From assembly GCA_052034585.1 (NCBI GenBank), contig JBPOIJ010000008.1:124001-188000 (forward strand): a stretch of DNA of 64,000 nt. The letters are read 5' to 3'. A program made the translations under genes and the position numbers. The stretch's first letter is position 1; each line of letters starts with the position of its first letter. This DNA is from Xiheimicrobium sp052034585. Its GTDB lineage: Bacteria; Myxococcota; Myxococcia; Myxococcales; Myxococcaceae. Below are positions 1-8,605 of the stretch, one piece after another. Below the pieces are notes generated by a model. That model saw only the letters and a list, made by a program, of their open reading frames with translations. It searched no databases and was not told where the DNA came from.

Positions 1-2202
1 TGCTTGCTCGGCGAGTCCACCGGCGATGCGCCGCCAGAGCACCCAGAACTCGGCCCAGACGGCCTGTTCCTGGTGGTTGGTCACCAGCTCCTTGAAGAGG
101 CCGAAGGTCTGCTCGCAGCGCCAGCCATCGAGCGGGTAGCCGACACCCGGCCGCAGCGAGTGGCCCAGGAGCTGGAACATCACCTTCTCGTGATCGATCG
201 ATCGCCGGCGCTTCGAGGCGCCAGCGAACAGCGCCGTCCACAGCTCGCGGAGCACTGGGAGCCGCCAGCCCTCGCGCGGTCCCAAGATTCGCTCGAGCGT
301 CTTGAACAGCTGCTTCACGTCTTGCGGCTTCACCGGGAGCGGCTTGGTGCCGAACACGCGCTCGACCTCGGTGGTGGCCTCGGCGAACCGCGCCGGCATC
401 GCCTCGGTGACGGTGATGTCTTGCGACCGCGCGGCGCCACGCAGCTCGAACTCCAACCGCCAGCGCTGATCGCCAGCGACGCACGAGAGCGCCAGGGTGC
501 CGACCTCCGAGAGCGTCGAGCGCAGGTGCACCTTCACCGTCGCGCCCTTGGTGCCCGCGAGGATGGTGTGGATCGGCGGGAGCGGCTTGAAGACCTCGTC
601 GTCGAGCGACACCAGCGCGCCGGCGTGATCGAGCCGATCGGCCGTCGTCGAGTAGAGCTGGAACTGCACCGGCTGGCCCAAGGTGAGCTGGAACTCGCGT
701 TCGCTCAGCTCCACCGTCGAGCCTTCCTCGAGGCCGCGTGGCACGAGGCAGACGCCTTGCTTGTGATTCGCGGCGTCGTTTCCGACGAGGGCGTAGAACG
801 CGCGCGGAGCACCGCCGCCGATCTTCTTGCCGAGCGCCCGGCGAGCGAGCCCCGAGTACGCCGCGCCACGAGCCACCGCGAGATCGAGGGAGTCGTGCGC
901 GAGCAAGGGAACCCGCGGCGAGGAGGGAAACAGCGCCGACACCGTGTTCACCAGCGCGTCGGAGAGGGTCGGCGAGTTGAAGACGCCGCCGTTGAGGAGG
1001 ATCGCGTCAGGCCGCGGAATCGTTCCTGACTTCGACCCGAGCGCTTTGAACCCCGCTTCGGCGTGCGCGCGCAGGAACGCCACGACGTGCCTGGTGATCG
1101 CTGGATCCTTCGCGAACGGCAGCCCGAGCTCGACGACGCCGCCTCGGGTCGCTGAGGTGGGAACCGAATCGGCGGTGACCGTGGGAAAGAAGCCTTCGAC
1201 GACCGCGCGCACGATCTCGGCGCGGGTGAGCTGCGACGACACCGTTCCACCGATGAGCTTGCTGCCCGAGGAGACGATCGAGACCGCGAACGAGTCCGGC
1301 CCGCCCTTCGTGAGCACGGCTTCCTTCGCCAGGCGCGCCTGTTGAACGGCCTGGGCCCACTGCGCGGCGTTGAAGGTGCGCCCGTCAGGGAAGAGCTTCG
1401 CCTCGAGCTGCTTGGCGAGCGCCGCGTCCATGTTGTCGCCACCGAGCAAGAGGTGATCGCCCACGGCGAGACGTTGGAGCGCGGGTCCCTCCGGCAGCAT
1501 CGCGACCTGCACCAGCGAGAAGTCGGTGGTGCCGCCGCCGACGTCGACGACCAACACCAGCCGCACGCCCTCGAGGGCCTTGCCGAGCGAGGCGCGGTGC
1601 CGCGAGGTGAAGTCGTAGAACGCGGCCTGCGGTTCCTCGAGCAGGGTCAGCCGCTGGAGATCGAAGCCGGCTTCCCTCGCCGCCTGGAGGGTGAGCGCGC
1701 GCGCGCCTTCGTCGAACGAGGCGGGGATGGTGAGAACGACGTCGTGTTGAGACATCGGCGACGCCGGGTGCGCGTGATCCCAGGCCTTCGCGATGTGCTC
1801 GAGCAGCTTCGCTTGCGCCTGCACCGGCGACATTCTCGGAACGTCGGCGCTCGTGCCCCACGGGAGGATCGCCGCCTGCCGATCGACGCCTTGGTGAATG
1901 AGCCAGCTCTTCGCCGAGCTGATCGCCCGCTGTGGAACGCGACCGGCTTGCCACCGCGCGAGCTCTCCGGTGATCGCCGTCCCGTCGTTCCACGGCATCG
2001 CGGTCGAACCAGCCGGGAACTCGCCCTCGAACGGTTGGTAGACGACGGAGGGGAAGAGGGGACGTGGGGCGTGCTCACCAGGCCTGACCAGCTGGAGCAC
2101 CGGGAAGTCGACGATCTTCGCGCTCGCTCCGGCTTTCGGGTCAGTGAAGGCGACGGCGCAGTTCGAGGTGCCGAGATCGATGCCGATGATCGACGACGTC
2201 AC
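1..2202 (-). CDS. Hsp70-family ATPase with long C-terminal extension (3' end outside window)
   Basis: DnaK-like chaperone of a poorly characterised Hsp70 subfamily, presumably cytoplasmic. The actin-fold ATPase is clear: the N-terminal phosphate-1 loop reads IGIDLGTSNCAVA, phosphate-2 reads VVDVGGGTTDFS, and an LGGDNMD segment follows. 734 codons are visible with no stop, so the protein exceeds a standard DnaK (about 640 aa) and has an extra helical tail after the ATPase and beta-domain-like part. The GTG start at 2202 overlaps the TGA of the upstream Hsp70 gene (2199-2201), so translation is probably coupled. It is third in a DUF2760-Hsp70-Hsp70 operon. No J-protein or GrpE lies nearby. Family is certain; client and role are unknown. 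Confidence 0.93.
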   Translation of the reverse strand, partial: MTSSIIGIDLGTSNCAVAFTDPKAGASAKIVDFPVLQLVRPGEHAPRPLFPSVVYQPFEGEFPAGSTAMPWNDGTAITGELARWQAGRVPQRAISSAKSWLIHQGVDRQAAILPWGTSADVPRMSPVQAQAKLLEHIAKAWDHAHPASPMSQHDVVLTIPASFDEGARALTLQAAREAGFDLQRLTLLEEPQAAFYDFTSRHRASLGKALEGVRLVLVVDVGGGTTDFSLVQVAMLPEGPALQRLAVGDHLLLGGDNMDAALAKQLEAKLFPDGRTFNAAQWAQAVQQARLAKEAVLTKGGPDSFAVSIVSSGSKLIGGTVSSQLTRAEIVRAVVEGFFPTVTADSVPTSATRGGVVELGLPFAKDPAITRHVVAFLRAHAEAGFKALGSKSGTIPRPDAILLNGGVFNSPTLSDALVNTVSALFPSSPRVPLLAHDSLDLAVARGAAYSGLARRALGKKIGGGAPRAFYALVGNDAANHKQGVCLVPRGLEEGSTVELSEREFQLTLGQPVQFQLYSTTADRLDHAGALVSLDDEVFKPLPPIHTILAGTKGATVKVHLRSTLSEVGTLALSCVAGDQRWRLEFELRGAARSQDITVTEAMPARFAEATTEVERVFGTKPLPVKPQDVKQLFKTLERILGPREGWRLPVLRELWTALFAGASKRRRSIDHEKVMFQLLGHSLRPGVGYPLDGWRCEQTFGLFKELVTNHQEQAVWAEFWVLWRRIAGGLAEQA

Positions 2203-4010
2203 GTCGCGCCCCGTCGCACGTTGAGCTCGAGCTTCCAGCGGCCCTTGCCACCTCGCTCGAGACACCGCACCTCGAGCGCGCCGAGCTCGGTCACCGCGGC
2301 CTGGAGGTTCACCGGCACCAGTCGTCCAGAACGTTCACCCTCGAGGGCGGTCTCGATGGGCGGCAGCTCCTCGAGCTCGGACGAGCGCTCGGCGTCGTCG
2401 ACCATCGAACCGACGACGTCATCGCGGCGCGTCGAGGACGAGAAGAACCGGAACTGGGTGGGCTCGCCGACGACGAGCCCGAACTCCTGCGGCGGCACGT
2501 CGGCCTGGGTGCCCTCTTCCATTCCGAACGGCGCGACGCAGAGCGCCTTCACGGGAGGCGTGTAGCCCGGCACGGCCAGCGCGGCCGCTTCGACCCCGAC
2601 GTAGTACGCGCGCGCGGTGCCTCCGCGAATGCGAATGCCGTGACCGTTCTTCACCCAGCCGTAGGCCGCGGCCCCTCGCGCAACGGCGAGATCGAGATCG
2701 GCACCGGGGAGTTCCTTCGCCGGCTTCGCCCCCGCCGAGGTGAGCCAGCCTTCGAGCACCTCGAGCACGCGCGCCTTGAGCGGAGCCGCCTTGAAGACGC
2801 CTCCGTTGAAGAGCACCGCGGTCGGCTGGGCGAAGGACGTCGAGAGCTGGAGCGACGCCGCCTGCCGATGGAGGAACGACGCCAGGTGCCGGGTGACGCC
2901 AGCGTCCTGCGCGTACGGGAGCGCGAGGTGCGCGAGGCCCGAACGTCGCGCCGCGGCTGGCGCATCGGTCACCGCGCAGCGAGGGAAGAAGCCGTCGGTG
3001 AGCAGGGCGTTCAGCTCGGCGCGGGTGACTTCGCCCTTGAGGGTGCCGCCGATGAGCGAGCTCCCGCGCCCGGGCACGGTGACGGCCAACTTCTCGAGGG
3101 CCGGCTGGGCGAAGAGCTGCTCCTTGGCGAGGCGGCACGACTGGGTGAGGGCCGCGAGCTGCCAACCGTCGAGCGTCTTGCCCGCGGCCTTGAAGCGCTC
3201 GTTCACGGCGAAGGCGAGCGCGAGATCCATGTTGTCGCCGCCGAGGAGAATGTGATCTCCGACGGCCAGGCGCTCGAGGGTGAGCTCTCCGTTCGACTCT
3301 CCCACGCGAATCAGGGAGAAGTCGGACGTTCCTCCGCCGACGTCGACGACGAGCAGCACGTCACCCGCCGACAAGTGCTTTCGCCAGCCGTTCCCCATCG
3401 CCTCGAGCCAGGCGTACACGGCGGCTTGCGGCTCCTCGAGCAAGGTGACGCGCGAGAGCCCGGCCTGCTTGGCGGCCTCGAGGGTGAGATCACGGGCCGA
3501 CGCATCGAAGGACGCGGGGACGGTGACGACCAGCTCCTGATCTTCGAGCGGCGCCTTCTTGCCGAACTCCTTGTTCCACGCGGCGCGGAGGTGCTCGAGC
3601 ACGCGCGCGCTCGCCTCGACCGGAGAGATCTTGGTGACGTCGGGCGGCGCCTGCCAGGGAAGAATCGGCGCGCGCCGATCGACTTGAGGGTGACAGAGCC
3701 AGGACTTCGCGGAGGCGACGAGGCGCGTCGGAACTTTCGCTCCGTGCGTTCGCGCGAGCGCACCGACGACGACGCGCTGATCGTTCTTCCACGGGAGGCC
3801 CAGCGCGTCCTTCGGGAACTCCGCGTCGGCCGCGAGGTAGACGAACGAGGGCAGGAGTTGCTGCGCCTCGACGGTTCCAGGCGCAGTCAGCTGCGGCACC
3901 GGCAACACGGCCTGGTTGGCGCCACGGCCCTCCTTCGCGTCGAGGGCGACGAAGGAGATCGCCGAGTGAGTGGTGCCGAGATCGATGCCGATCGAGAACG
4001 ACGCGCTCAC
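2199..4010 (-). CDS. Hsp70-family ATPase, short form
   Basis: A second Hsp70-like ATPase of 603 aa. Visible motifs are IGIDLGTTHSAISFV at the N-terminus, VVDVGGGTSDFS (phosphate-2), LGGDNMD, and LFNGGVFKAAPLKARVLE in the adenosine-binding region. After the ATPase there is only a short beta-rich tail, so it lacks the long C-terminal extension of the downstream copy. I chose the GTG at 4010 because it forms a GTGA overlap with the stop of the DUF2760 gene and places the glycine loop right at the N-terminus; an upstream in-frame extension to 4121 would lie inside that gene. The two Hsp70s share a motif layout and are probably diverged duplicates. Substrates are unknown. Confidence 0.93.
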   Translation of the reverse strand: MSASFSIGIDLGTTHSAISFVALDAKEGRGANQAVLPVPQLTAPGTVEAQQLLPSFVYLAADAEFPKDALGLPWKNDQRVVVGALARTHGAKVPTRLVASAKSWLCHPQVDRRAPILPWQAPPDVTKISPVEASARVLEHLRAAWNKEFGKKAPLEDQELVVTVPASFDASARDLTLEAAKQAGLSRVTLLEEPQAAVYAWLEAMGNGWRKHLSAGDVLLVVDVGGGTSDFSLIRVGESNGELTLERLAVGDHILLGGDNMDLALAFAVNERFKAAGKTLDGWQLAALTQSCRLAKEQLFAQPALEKLAVTVPGRGSSLIGGTLKGEVTRAELNALLTDGFFPRCAVTDAPAAARRSGLAHLALPYAQDAGVTRHLASFLHRQAASLQLSTSFAQPTAVLFNGGVFKAAPLKARVLEVLEGWLTSAGAKPAKELPGADLDLAVARGAAAYGWVKNGHGIRIRGGTARAYYVGVEAAALAVPGYTPPVKALCVAPFGMEEGTQADVPPQEFGLVVGEPTQFRFFSSSTRRDDVVGSMVDDAERSSELEELPPIETALEGERSGRLVPVNLQAAVTELGALEVRCLERGGKGRWKLELNVRRGAT

Positions 4011-4513
4011 GGCAGCTCGACTTCGGCGGGAGCGATCACCTTCACGTCCACCGTCGCTGGCGCCGCCGGCACTTCGACCTTCGTGGCTTCCCAGCCGTGG
4101 TGCTTGAGGCTGCCCTTCCACGGGCCCTGGCCAGTGACGTTGCCGGTGAGGCGAAAGCGGTTGGCGTCGAAGCCGGTCGGCACCGTGATGGTGGCGCCTT
4201 CTTCGTCCTTCACGACCGGGCTGACCGCGAGGTACTGCGCGATCACCTTCTTGCAGCCCGCATGCACCACGCGCGCGGCCGCGCCGATGTCGCCATCGGA
4301 AAACGCCGAGATGTCGTCCTTCACGAAGTCGAGCAGCCGGCCTTCGCGTTGGAGGAGGCCGAGGAGAAAGAGGGCTCCCGCGTGCTGTTGATCGGTCGAA
4401 GGCGGAGGGAGCGCCGGGGTGGGCGGCGGGGGCGGCAGCGTGGGCTGCGGGGCCGGTAAATCGCCTCCAAACAGGAACGAGAGCGCGAGCTTGAGACGAG
4501 TGAAGAAGCTCAT
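4007..4513 (-). CDS. DUF2760 family protein
   Basis: A 168-aa protein with a short N-terminal amphipathic or membrane-proximal segment (MSFFTRLKLALSFLFGG), a proline-rich linker (about residues 20-45), and a C-terminal domain matching DUF2760: GALFLLGLLQREGRLLDF, then DDISAFSDGDIGAAARVVHAGC. This family is regularly found immediately before tandem Hsp70 genes, as here. The ATG at 4513 removes a less likely 14-residue extension. It is the first gene of the three-gene operon, and the opposite gene starts at 4611, so both promoters should lie in 4514-4610. The function is uncharacterised; a cofactor or membrane-anchoring role for the Hsp70s is inference from linkage only. Confidence 0.85.
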   Translation of the reverse strand: MSFFTRLKLALSFLFGGDLPAPQPTLPPPPPTPALPPPSTDQQHAGALFLLGLLQREGRLLDFVKDDISAFSDGDIGAAARVVHAGCKKVIAQYLAVSPVVKDEEGATITVPTGFDANRFRLTGNVTGQGPWKGSLKHHGWEATKVEVPAAPATVDVKVIAPAEVELP

Positions 4514-4610
4514 GGGTGCGCGCGTCGGGTAGCCGAAATCTTCCTCACATGCCAATGGTTTACACTTGCGCTAGACCTCTCCCATTGGCCCTCGAAAGGT
4601 GCGGCACGCG
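4514..4610. promoter_or_regulatory. Divergent promoter region (inferred)
   Basis: These 97 bp separate the divergent DUF2760-Hsp70 operon (minus) and the secreted-protein/Tgl-like genes (plus). Both promoters should lie here by geometry. I see no convincing sigma-70, sigma-54 or heat-shock CIRCE element. Confidence 0.4.
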
Positions 4611-5204
4611 ATGACTCGAACGAGCCTGATGATGGCGCTCCTGGTGGCCCGGCTGGCGACCGCGGCCGAGGTGTACGTGAACGGGGTGTCGGTCGACGGC
4701 CTCACCAACCAGACCTTCACCAAGGTGAACGTCACCATCGACGAGAAGGGCAACGTCCACATCGAGGCGCCTGGCTACGCGGTGAAGAAGGTGACGATCG
4801 CTCCGGAGCGCCCGACGGCGGCGGTGAAGGAAGAGGGCGTCGTCACCAAGAAGTACTTCGTCGTCACCGAGCAGAACGTGCTGGGCCGCACCGAGTACGA
4901 CATCGACCTGTACATCAACGGCAAGTTCATTCGCACCCTGCGCAGCGACGACGAGCAGATCGTCAGCGAGATCACCAAGTACTTCTCTCCCGGGAAGAAC
5001 TCGGTGCTGCTGCAGGCGCGCAAGGTGCTGGCCCACAAGGATCAGCCCAAGTCGACGCGCACCGAGCACTTCTTTCGGGTGATCATCGGCGAGGGTTCGA
5101 TCAACGCCGATCAAGTCACGATCGAGATGCCGCTCATCAAGTTCGAGCGCACCGCCGCGGACACCAACGACGTGCGGCAAGAGTTCAGCGTCACCACCCG
5201 GTGA
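4611..5204 (+). CDS. Secreted hypothetical protein
   Basis: A 197-aa protein with an N-terminal signal peptide (MTRTSLMMALLVARLATAA, likely cut after about residue 19) followed by a beta-rich mature part (EVYVNGVSVDGLTNQTF and similar strands). There are no transmembrane segments after the signal and no catalytic motif I recognise. I chose the ATG at 4611 over a GTG at 4599 because an AAAGG element sits about 11 bases upstream of it and the signal peptide then starts with the usual basic n-region. It lies 18 bp before the Tgl-like gene, so a shared transcript and an envelope or type IV pilus-related role are possible but unproven. Confidence 0.75.
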   Translation: MTRTSLMMALLVARLATAAEVYVNGVSVDGLTNQTFTKVNVTIDEKGNVHIEAPGYAVKKVTIAPERPTAAVKEEGVVTKKYFVVTEQNVLGRTEYDIDLYINGKFIRTLRSDDEQIVSEITKYFSPGKNSVLLQARKVLAHKDQPKSTRTEHFFRVIIGEGSINADQVTIEMPLIKFERTAADTNDVRQEFSVTTR

Positions 5205-5222
5205 GAGAAGGGTCTTCCTGAC

Positions 5223-6470
5223 GTGTATTCGATCGACGATCGCCTGAAGGGCCTGCCCGCGGTGAAGGAGCAGGTGGTGCAGCTGTACCAGTCGCTGAAC
5301 CAGCCCCACCTCGCGGTGCCGGGGAAGAGCGCGGGTCCGGCGACGGCGTACGTGCTCGGGCTGCGCGGGCCGAGTGGCTTCGCGGTCTTCGTCTATCTCT
5401 ACCTCTCCGACAGCGGGGAGTGCGCGGTCTACGTGCCCTCGAGCGGAACGGTGCCGGCTGACAAGTACCAGGCCGAGGAGGCCGAGGCGCTCGGCTTCGT
5501 CGAGTCCATGGGCTTCATCATGGACAACCTGAACTTCCGTGGGCGGCCGCAGGACGAGCAGGAGACGCTGATTCGGAGCGCGCCGGTGTTCCAGCGCGAG
5601 CCACCGAGGCCGTCGGCGGTGCCGGGCGTTCCCGCAGGGATGGCGGGACAGACGGCGAGCAAGCCGCCGACCGGTCCGAAGGGCGGCGTGGTGAACATCG
5701 GCAAGCTCTTCTCGGCGTTCTGCCTCGCCCTCGTCGTCTCCTCGTGCGCGCACTGGGTCTCTCAGGAAAGTCGCGACAAGGCGCAGTCTCGCTACGAGCT
5801 GGCGGTCAGCCTCATCGCGCGCAACGCCCAGCAGGCGTACAGCGAGATCGATCAGGCGCTCGAGCTCAACCCCGAGTTCGCCGAGGCGTGGCACGTCAAG
5901 GGCATCCTCCTCCATCACTCGTTCGGGAAGTTCGAGGAGGCGAAGATCGCGTACGAGAAGGCGCTCCAGCTCAAGCAGCCGTTCAGCGAGGCGACCACCA
6001 ACCTGGGCAACCTCTACATGGACATGAAGCGCTACGACGAGGCGATCGGCCTCTACGAGAAGTCGCTCAACGACGTGCTCTACGGCGCGCCCTTCATCGC
6101 CCAGGGCAACATGGGCTGGGCGTACTACCGCAAGGGCGACACCAAGAACGCGATCGAGCACCTCAAGGCCTCGGTGACGATCAACCCGAAGTACTGCCTG
6201 GGCTACCTGCAGCTCGGCCAGGTGTTCGGCGAGCTGAACCAGGAAGAGGAGTCGTGCCGAAACTTCGGCCGCTATCGCGAGTCGTGCCCCGAGGCGGCCG
6301 ACGGGTACCACCGCACCGGGCTCTGTGAGCTGCGAGCCGGGAAGAAGGAAGAGGCGGGCAAGAGCTTCGCCACCTGCATCGAGAAGTCGACCAACCTCGA
6401 TCTCAAGGACCTCTGCCTCAAGCTCAAGGAAGAGCTGGGGCCGACCGCCAAGGTGAACGGGTCGCCGTGA
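5223..6470 (+). CDS. tgl: Tgl-like TPR lipoprotein with N-terminal extension
   Basis: A continuous 415-codon frame holding two distinct parts. Residues 1 to about 130 form a soluble domain of unknown family (aromatic-rich strand GFAVFVYLYLSDSG), followed by a Pro/Gly linker. Residues 157-175 are a textbook lipoprotein signal ending in the lipobox VVSSC (Cys175). Residues about 184-370 are TPR units (alternating ALELNPEFAEAWHVKG and AYEKALQLKQPFSEATTNLG). The C-terminal part resembles Myxococcus Tgl, an outer-membrane lipoprotein needed to assemble the PilQ secretin of type IV pili. An internal GTG at 5688/5691 with GAAGGG just upstream would make a normal lipoprotein of about 259 aa. The GTG at 5223 starts the full frame. 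Tgl identity is by architecture only. Confidence 0.8.
   Translation: MYSIDDRLKGLPAVKEQVVQLYQSLNQPHLAVPGKSAGPATAYVLGLRGPSGFAVFVYLYLSDSGECAVYVPSSGTVPADKYQAEEAEALGFVESMGFIMDNLNFRGRPQDEQETLIRSAPVFQREPPRPSAVPGVPAGMAGQTASKPPTGPKGGVVNIGKLFSAFCLALVVSSCAHWVSQESRDKAQSRYELAVSLIARNAQQAYSEIDQALELNPEFAEAWHVKGILLHHSFGKFEEAKIAYEKALQLKQPFSEATTNLGNLYMDMKRYDEAIGLYEKSLNDVLYGAPFIAQGNMGWAYYRKGDTKNAIEHLKASVTINPKYCLGYLQLGQVFGELNQEEESCRNFGRYRESCPEAADGYHRTGLCELRAGKKEEAGKSFATCIEKSTNLDLKDLCLKLKEELGPTAKVNGSP
5678..5693 (+). promoter_or_regulatory. Putative internal ribosome-binding site and start for the Tgl lipoprotein
   Basis: GAAGGG at 5678-5683 is followed by in-frame GTG codons at 5688 and 5691. Starting at 5691 gives MNIGKLFSAFCLALVVSSC, a complete lipoprotein signal with one basic residue, a hydrophobic stretch and a lipobox. 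This would allow Tgl to be made as a separate product from within the longer frame. It rests on sequence pattern only. Confidence 0.5.
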
Positions 6471-6486
6471 GCGTCGCTTCGGTTCG

Positions 6487-6906
6487 TTGAAGGAGACGAT
6501 TCTGCACCCCACGCCCGCTCACGTGGACTTCGGGAGTTCGCTCGCCGCCGAGCGGGAGCGACGCGGGCTCTCTCGTTCGGACGTGGCGCGCTCGACCAAG
6601 CTGCCGCCAGTGCTCGTTGGCGCGCTGGAAGACGGTGAGACGGCCAAGTGGCCCGAGCGCCCCTTCCTGGTGAACGCGCTCCGGGCCTATGCCTCGGCGG
6701 TGGGGCTCGACCCGACGGAGACGATCGCGCGGCTCGATCGCATCGCGCCCGAGGCGCCAGACGGGTTCGATCCTCCGGCGCTCGAGCGGGCCCGGCGTGA
6801 TCGCGCGCTGACGATGGTGCTCGGCCTGGTGGTGGCGATCAGCCTGGGCCTGCTGGGCTCGGTGCTCCACTCGGCCTGGTTCTTCGCCACGAGGGCCGCC
6901 CGGTGA
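6487..6906 (+). CDS. RodZ-like helix-turn-helix membrane protein
   Basis: A 139-aa protein with an N-terminal HTH_25/RodZ-type helix-turn-helix (about residues 14-80: GSSLAAERERRGLSRSDVA, then TKLPPVLVGALEDG) and one transmembrane helix near residues 107-129. The periplasmic domain of true RodZ is missing; only about 10 residues follow the helix. The start is uncertain. TTG at 6487 opens the frame, but AAGGAG at 6490-6495 lies inside it, so initiation could be at a nearby non-ATG codon or at GTG 6523. Its stop overlaps the recO start (GTGA). It sits between the Tgl-like gene and recO. A cytoskeletal or regulatory role is possible but not shown. Confidence 0.8.
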   Translation: MKETILHPTPAHVDFGSSLAAERERRGLSRSDVARSTKLPPVLVGALEDGETAKWPERPFLVNALRAYASAVGLDPTETIARLDRIAPEAPDGFDPPALERARRDRALTMVLGLVVAISLGLLGSVLHSAWFFATRAAR

Positions 6907-7640
6907 GCACGCGCATCGTCGACGAGGCGCTGGTGCTGTCGTCCGTCGACTATGGCGAGGCCGATCGCATCGTCACCCTCTTCACCCGAGCTCGCGGTCG
7001 GGTGTCGGCCTTCGCGGCTGGAGCGAGGAAGTCGAAGAGGCGGTTCGCGGGCGCGCTCGAGGCGGGCACGCATCTCAAGGCGCAGCTCGTCGAGCGGCGG
7101 GGAGACACCTTTCGGCTCGATGGCGTCGACGTCGTCCAGAGCTTTCACCGGCTGCGTGACGATCTCCCGCGCATCGCCCGCCTGCTGTACTGCCTCGAGC
7201 TCGTTCGTGAGCTGACCCGTGATCACGAGCCGCACCTCGCGCTCTTCGATCAGCTGCGCGACTACCTCGCCCGGCTCGACTCGAAGGAGGCTGGCCCGAC
7301 CTCGTTGCTCCTCTTCGAACTCGATGCGCTGGCGAAGGCCGGCTTCATGCCCAGCTTCTCGCCCTGCGTGCTCTGCGGACAGCTCACGGGCGAGCGGCCG
7401 CGCTTCGATCCCGATCACGGCGGGGTGGTGTGCTTCGCCTGCGCGCCTCGGGTGCCGCGTGGCTTCCCGGTGTCGCCCGAGGTGGTCGACGCGCTGGCGC
7501 GACTGCAGGCCGGAGAACGCACGCCGATGGCCGGTGAGCTGCGCGCGAAGGCCCGTCAGCTGCTCAACGTCTTCATCGCTCACCACGTGGGCCGCAAGCT
7601 CAAGTCGGTCGACTTCATGGAACAGGTCGGTGCTGATTGA
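6903..7640 (+). CDS. recO: DNA repair protein RecO
   Basis: A 245-aa RecO, the mediator that helps load RecA onto SSB-covered single-stranded DNA in the RecF pathway. The N-terminal OB fold is recognisable from DEALVLSSVDYGEADRIVTLFT and the GARKSKRRFAG segment. The C-terminal part has the zinc-binding cysteines of many RecO proteins: Cys155-x2-Cys158 and Cys177-x2-Cys180. Length is typical for the family (about 240 aa). The GTG start overlaps the stop of the HTH-membrane gene, and its own TGA overlaps the TTG start of the PfkB gene, so it is embedded in a tightly packed operon. Confidence 0.95.
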   Translation: MSTRIVDEALVLSSVDYGEADRIVTLFTRARGRVSAFAAGARKSKRRFAGALEAGTHLKAQLVERRGDTFRLDGVDVVQSFHRLRDDLPRIARLLYCLELVRELTRDHEPHLALFDQLRDYLARLDSKEAGPTSLLLFELDALAKAGFMPSFSPCVLCGQLTGERPRFDPDHGGVVCFACAPRVPRGFPVSPEVVDALARLQAGERTPMAGELRAKARQLLNVFIAHHVGRKLKSVDFMEQVGAD

Positions 7641-8602
7641 GGGGCCACGACGTCATCTGCCTCGGCGAGGCGTTGGTCGATTTTCTGCCGTCGCGCCGCG
7701 GCCAGCGGGTGCGAGAGGTGCGCCAGTGGACGCCGTGTCTCGGAGGCGCTCCGGCGAACGTGACGGTGGGCGTGGCGCGGCTCGGCGGCCGAAGCGCGCT
7801 CGTCGGGGTGACCGGCTCCGACGAGTTCGGGTTCTTCCTTCGTGATCGCCTCGAGGACGAGGGCGTCGACGTTCGGTTCTTGCGGCACACCACCGAAGGC
7901 AAGACGGGGCTCGGCTTCGTCTCGCTCACCGCGCGAGGCGAGCGATCGTTCACCTTCTACCGGACGAGGGCGGCCGAGACGTTCCTCGACGAGCGCGACA
8001 CCACGCGGGCGCTCGCGACGCTCCGCAAGGCCACCGTGGTGCACGTCGGCACCAATTCCCTCGTGCAGCCTCGCGCGCGGGCGGCGGTGCTGGCAGCCGT
8101 TCAGTCCGCCCACGACGCCGGGAGAATCACCTCGTCCGATCCGAACCTCCGGCTCCACCTCTGGAAGGAGCCCCGCATCCTCCGGCGGCTCATCGACCGG
8201 CTGCTGCCGCGGCTCGCGGTGGTGAAGCTCTCGGAGGAAGAGATCGAGTTCGTCACCGGCGAGCGCGACGTGGACTCGGCCCTCGCGGCGCTCGCTCGAC
8301 GGGGCGTGCTGGTGGCGGTGGTGACGTGCGGGGAAAAGGGCGCCGCCGTGCGTTTTCGCGGCGAGGTGCGGCGAGTGCCGGCGCCGAGGGTGCAGGTGGT
8401 GGACACCACGGGCGCGGGCGACGGCTTCACCTCGGGGCTGCTCACCGAGTTGGCGCGCGCGACCTCGAATCGCGGTGCGCTCGAGCGGCTGTCGATCGAC
8501 GACCTCGAGGGCTTTGCGCACTTCGGGTGCAGGGTGGGTTCCAGAGTGGTGACGAAGCTTGGAGCGGTGGCCGGGCTCCCTCGTCGCGTCGAGCTGAGGT
8601 GA
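7637..8602 (+). CDS. PfkB-family carbohydrate kinase (fructokinase-like)
   Basis: A 321-aa ribokinase/PfkB-fold kinase that phosphorylates a sugar or similar substrate using ATP. The substrate-side signature is GGAPANVTVGVARLGG (about residues 36-51) and the C-terminal ATP/anion-hole signature is DTTGAGDGF with the catalytic Asp (about residues 255-263). The start LGEALVDFLPS and the overall length resemble fructokinases, but the substrate cannot be fixed from sequence. The TTG start overlaps the recO stop. It is followed 3 bp later by a small lipoprotein gene. Confidence 0.9.
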   Translation: MRGHDVICLGEALVDFLPSRRGQRVREVRQWTPCLGGAPANVTVGVARLGGRSALVGVTGSDEFGFFLRDRLEDEGVDVRFLRHTTEGKTGLGFVSLTARGERSFTFYRTRAAETFLDERDTTRALATLRKATVVHVGTNSLVQPRARAAVLAAVQSAHDAGRITSSDPNLRLHLWKEPRILRRLIDRLLPRLAVVKLSEEEIEFVTGERDVDSALAALARRGVLVAVVTCGEKGAAVRFRGEVRRVPAPRVQVVDTTGAGDGFTSGLLTELARATSNRGALERLSIDDLEGFAHFGCRVGSRVVTKLGAVAGLPRRVELR

Positions 8603-8605
8603 CCC

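Noticed and set aside
4540..4575. Sigma-54-like GG...GC element in the divergent region (TGGTTTACACTTGC)
   Set aside because: The GG-to-GC spacing is 9, not the required 10, and the conserved flanking bases are missing.
4560..6512. Minus-strand open frame of 650 codons opposite the Tgl-like locus
   Set aside because: Low-complexity Leu/Glu/Arg/His sequence, with no motif, antisense to genes with clear signals and TPRs.
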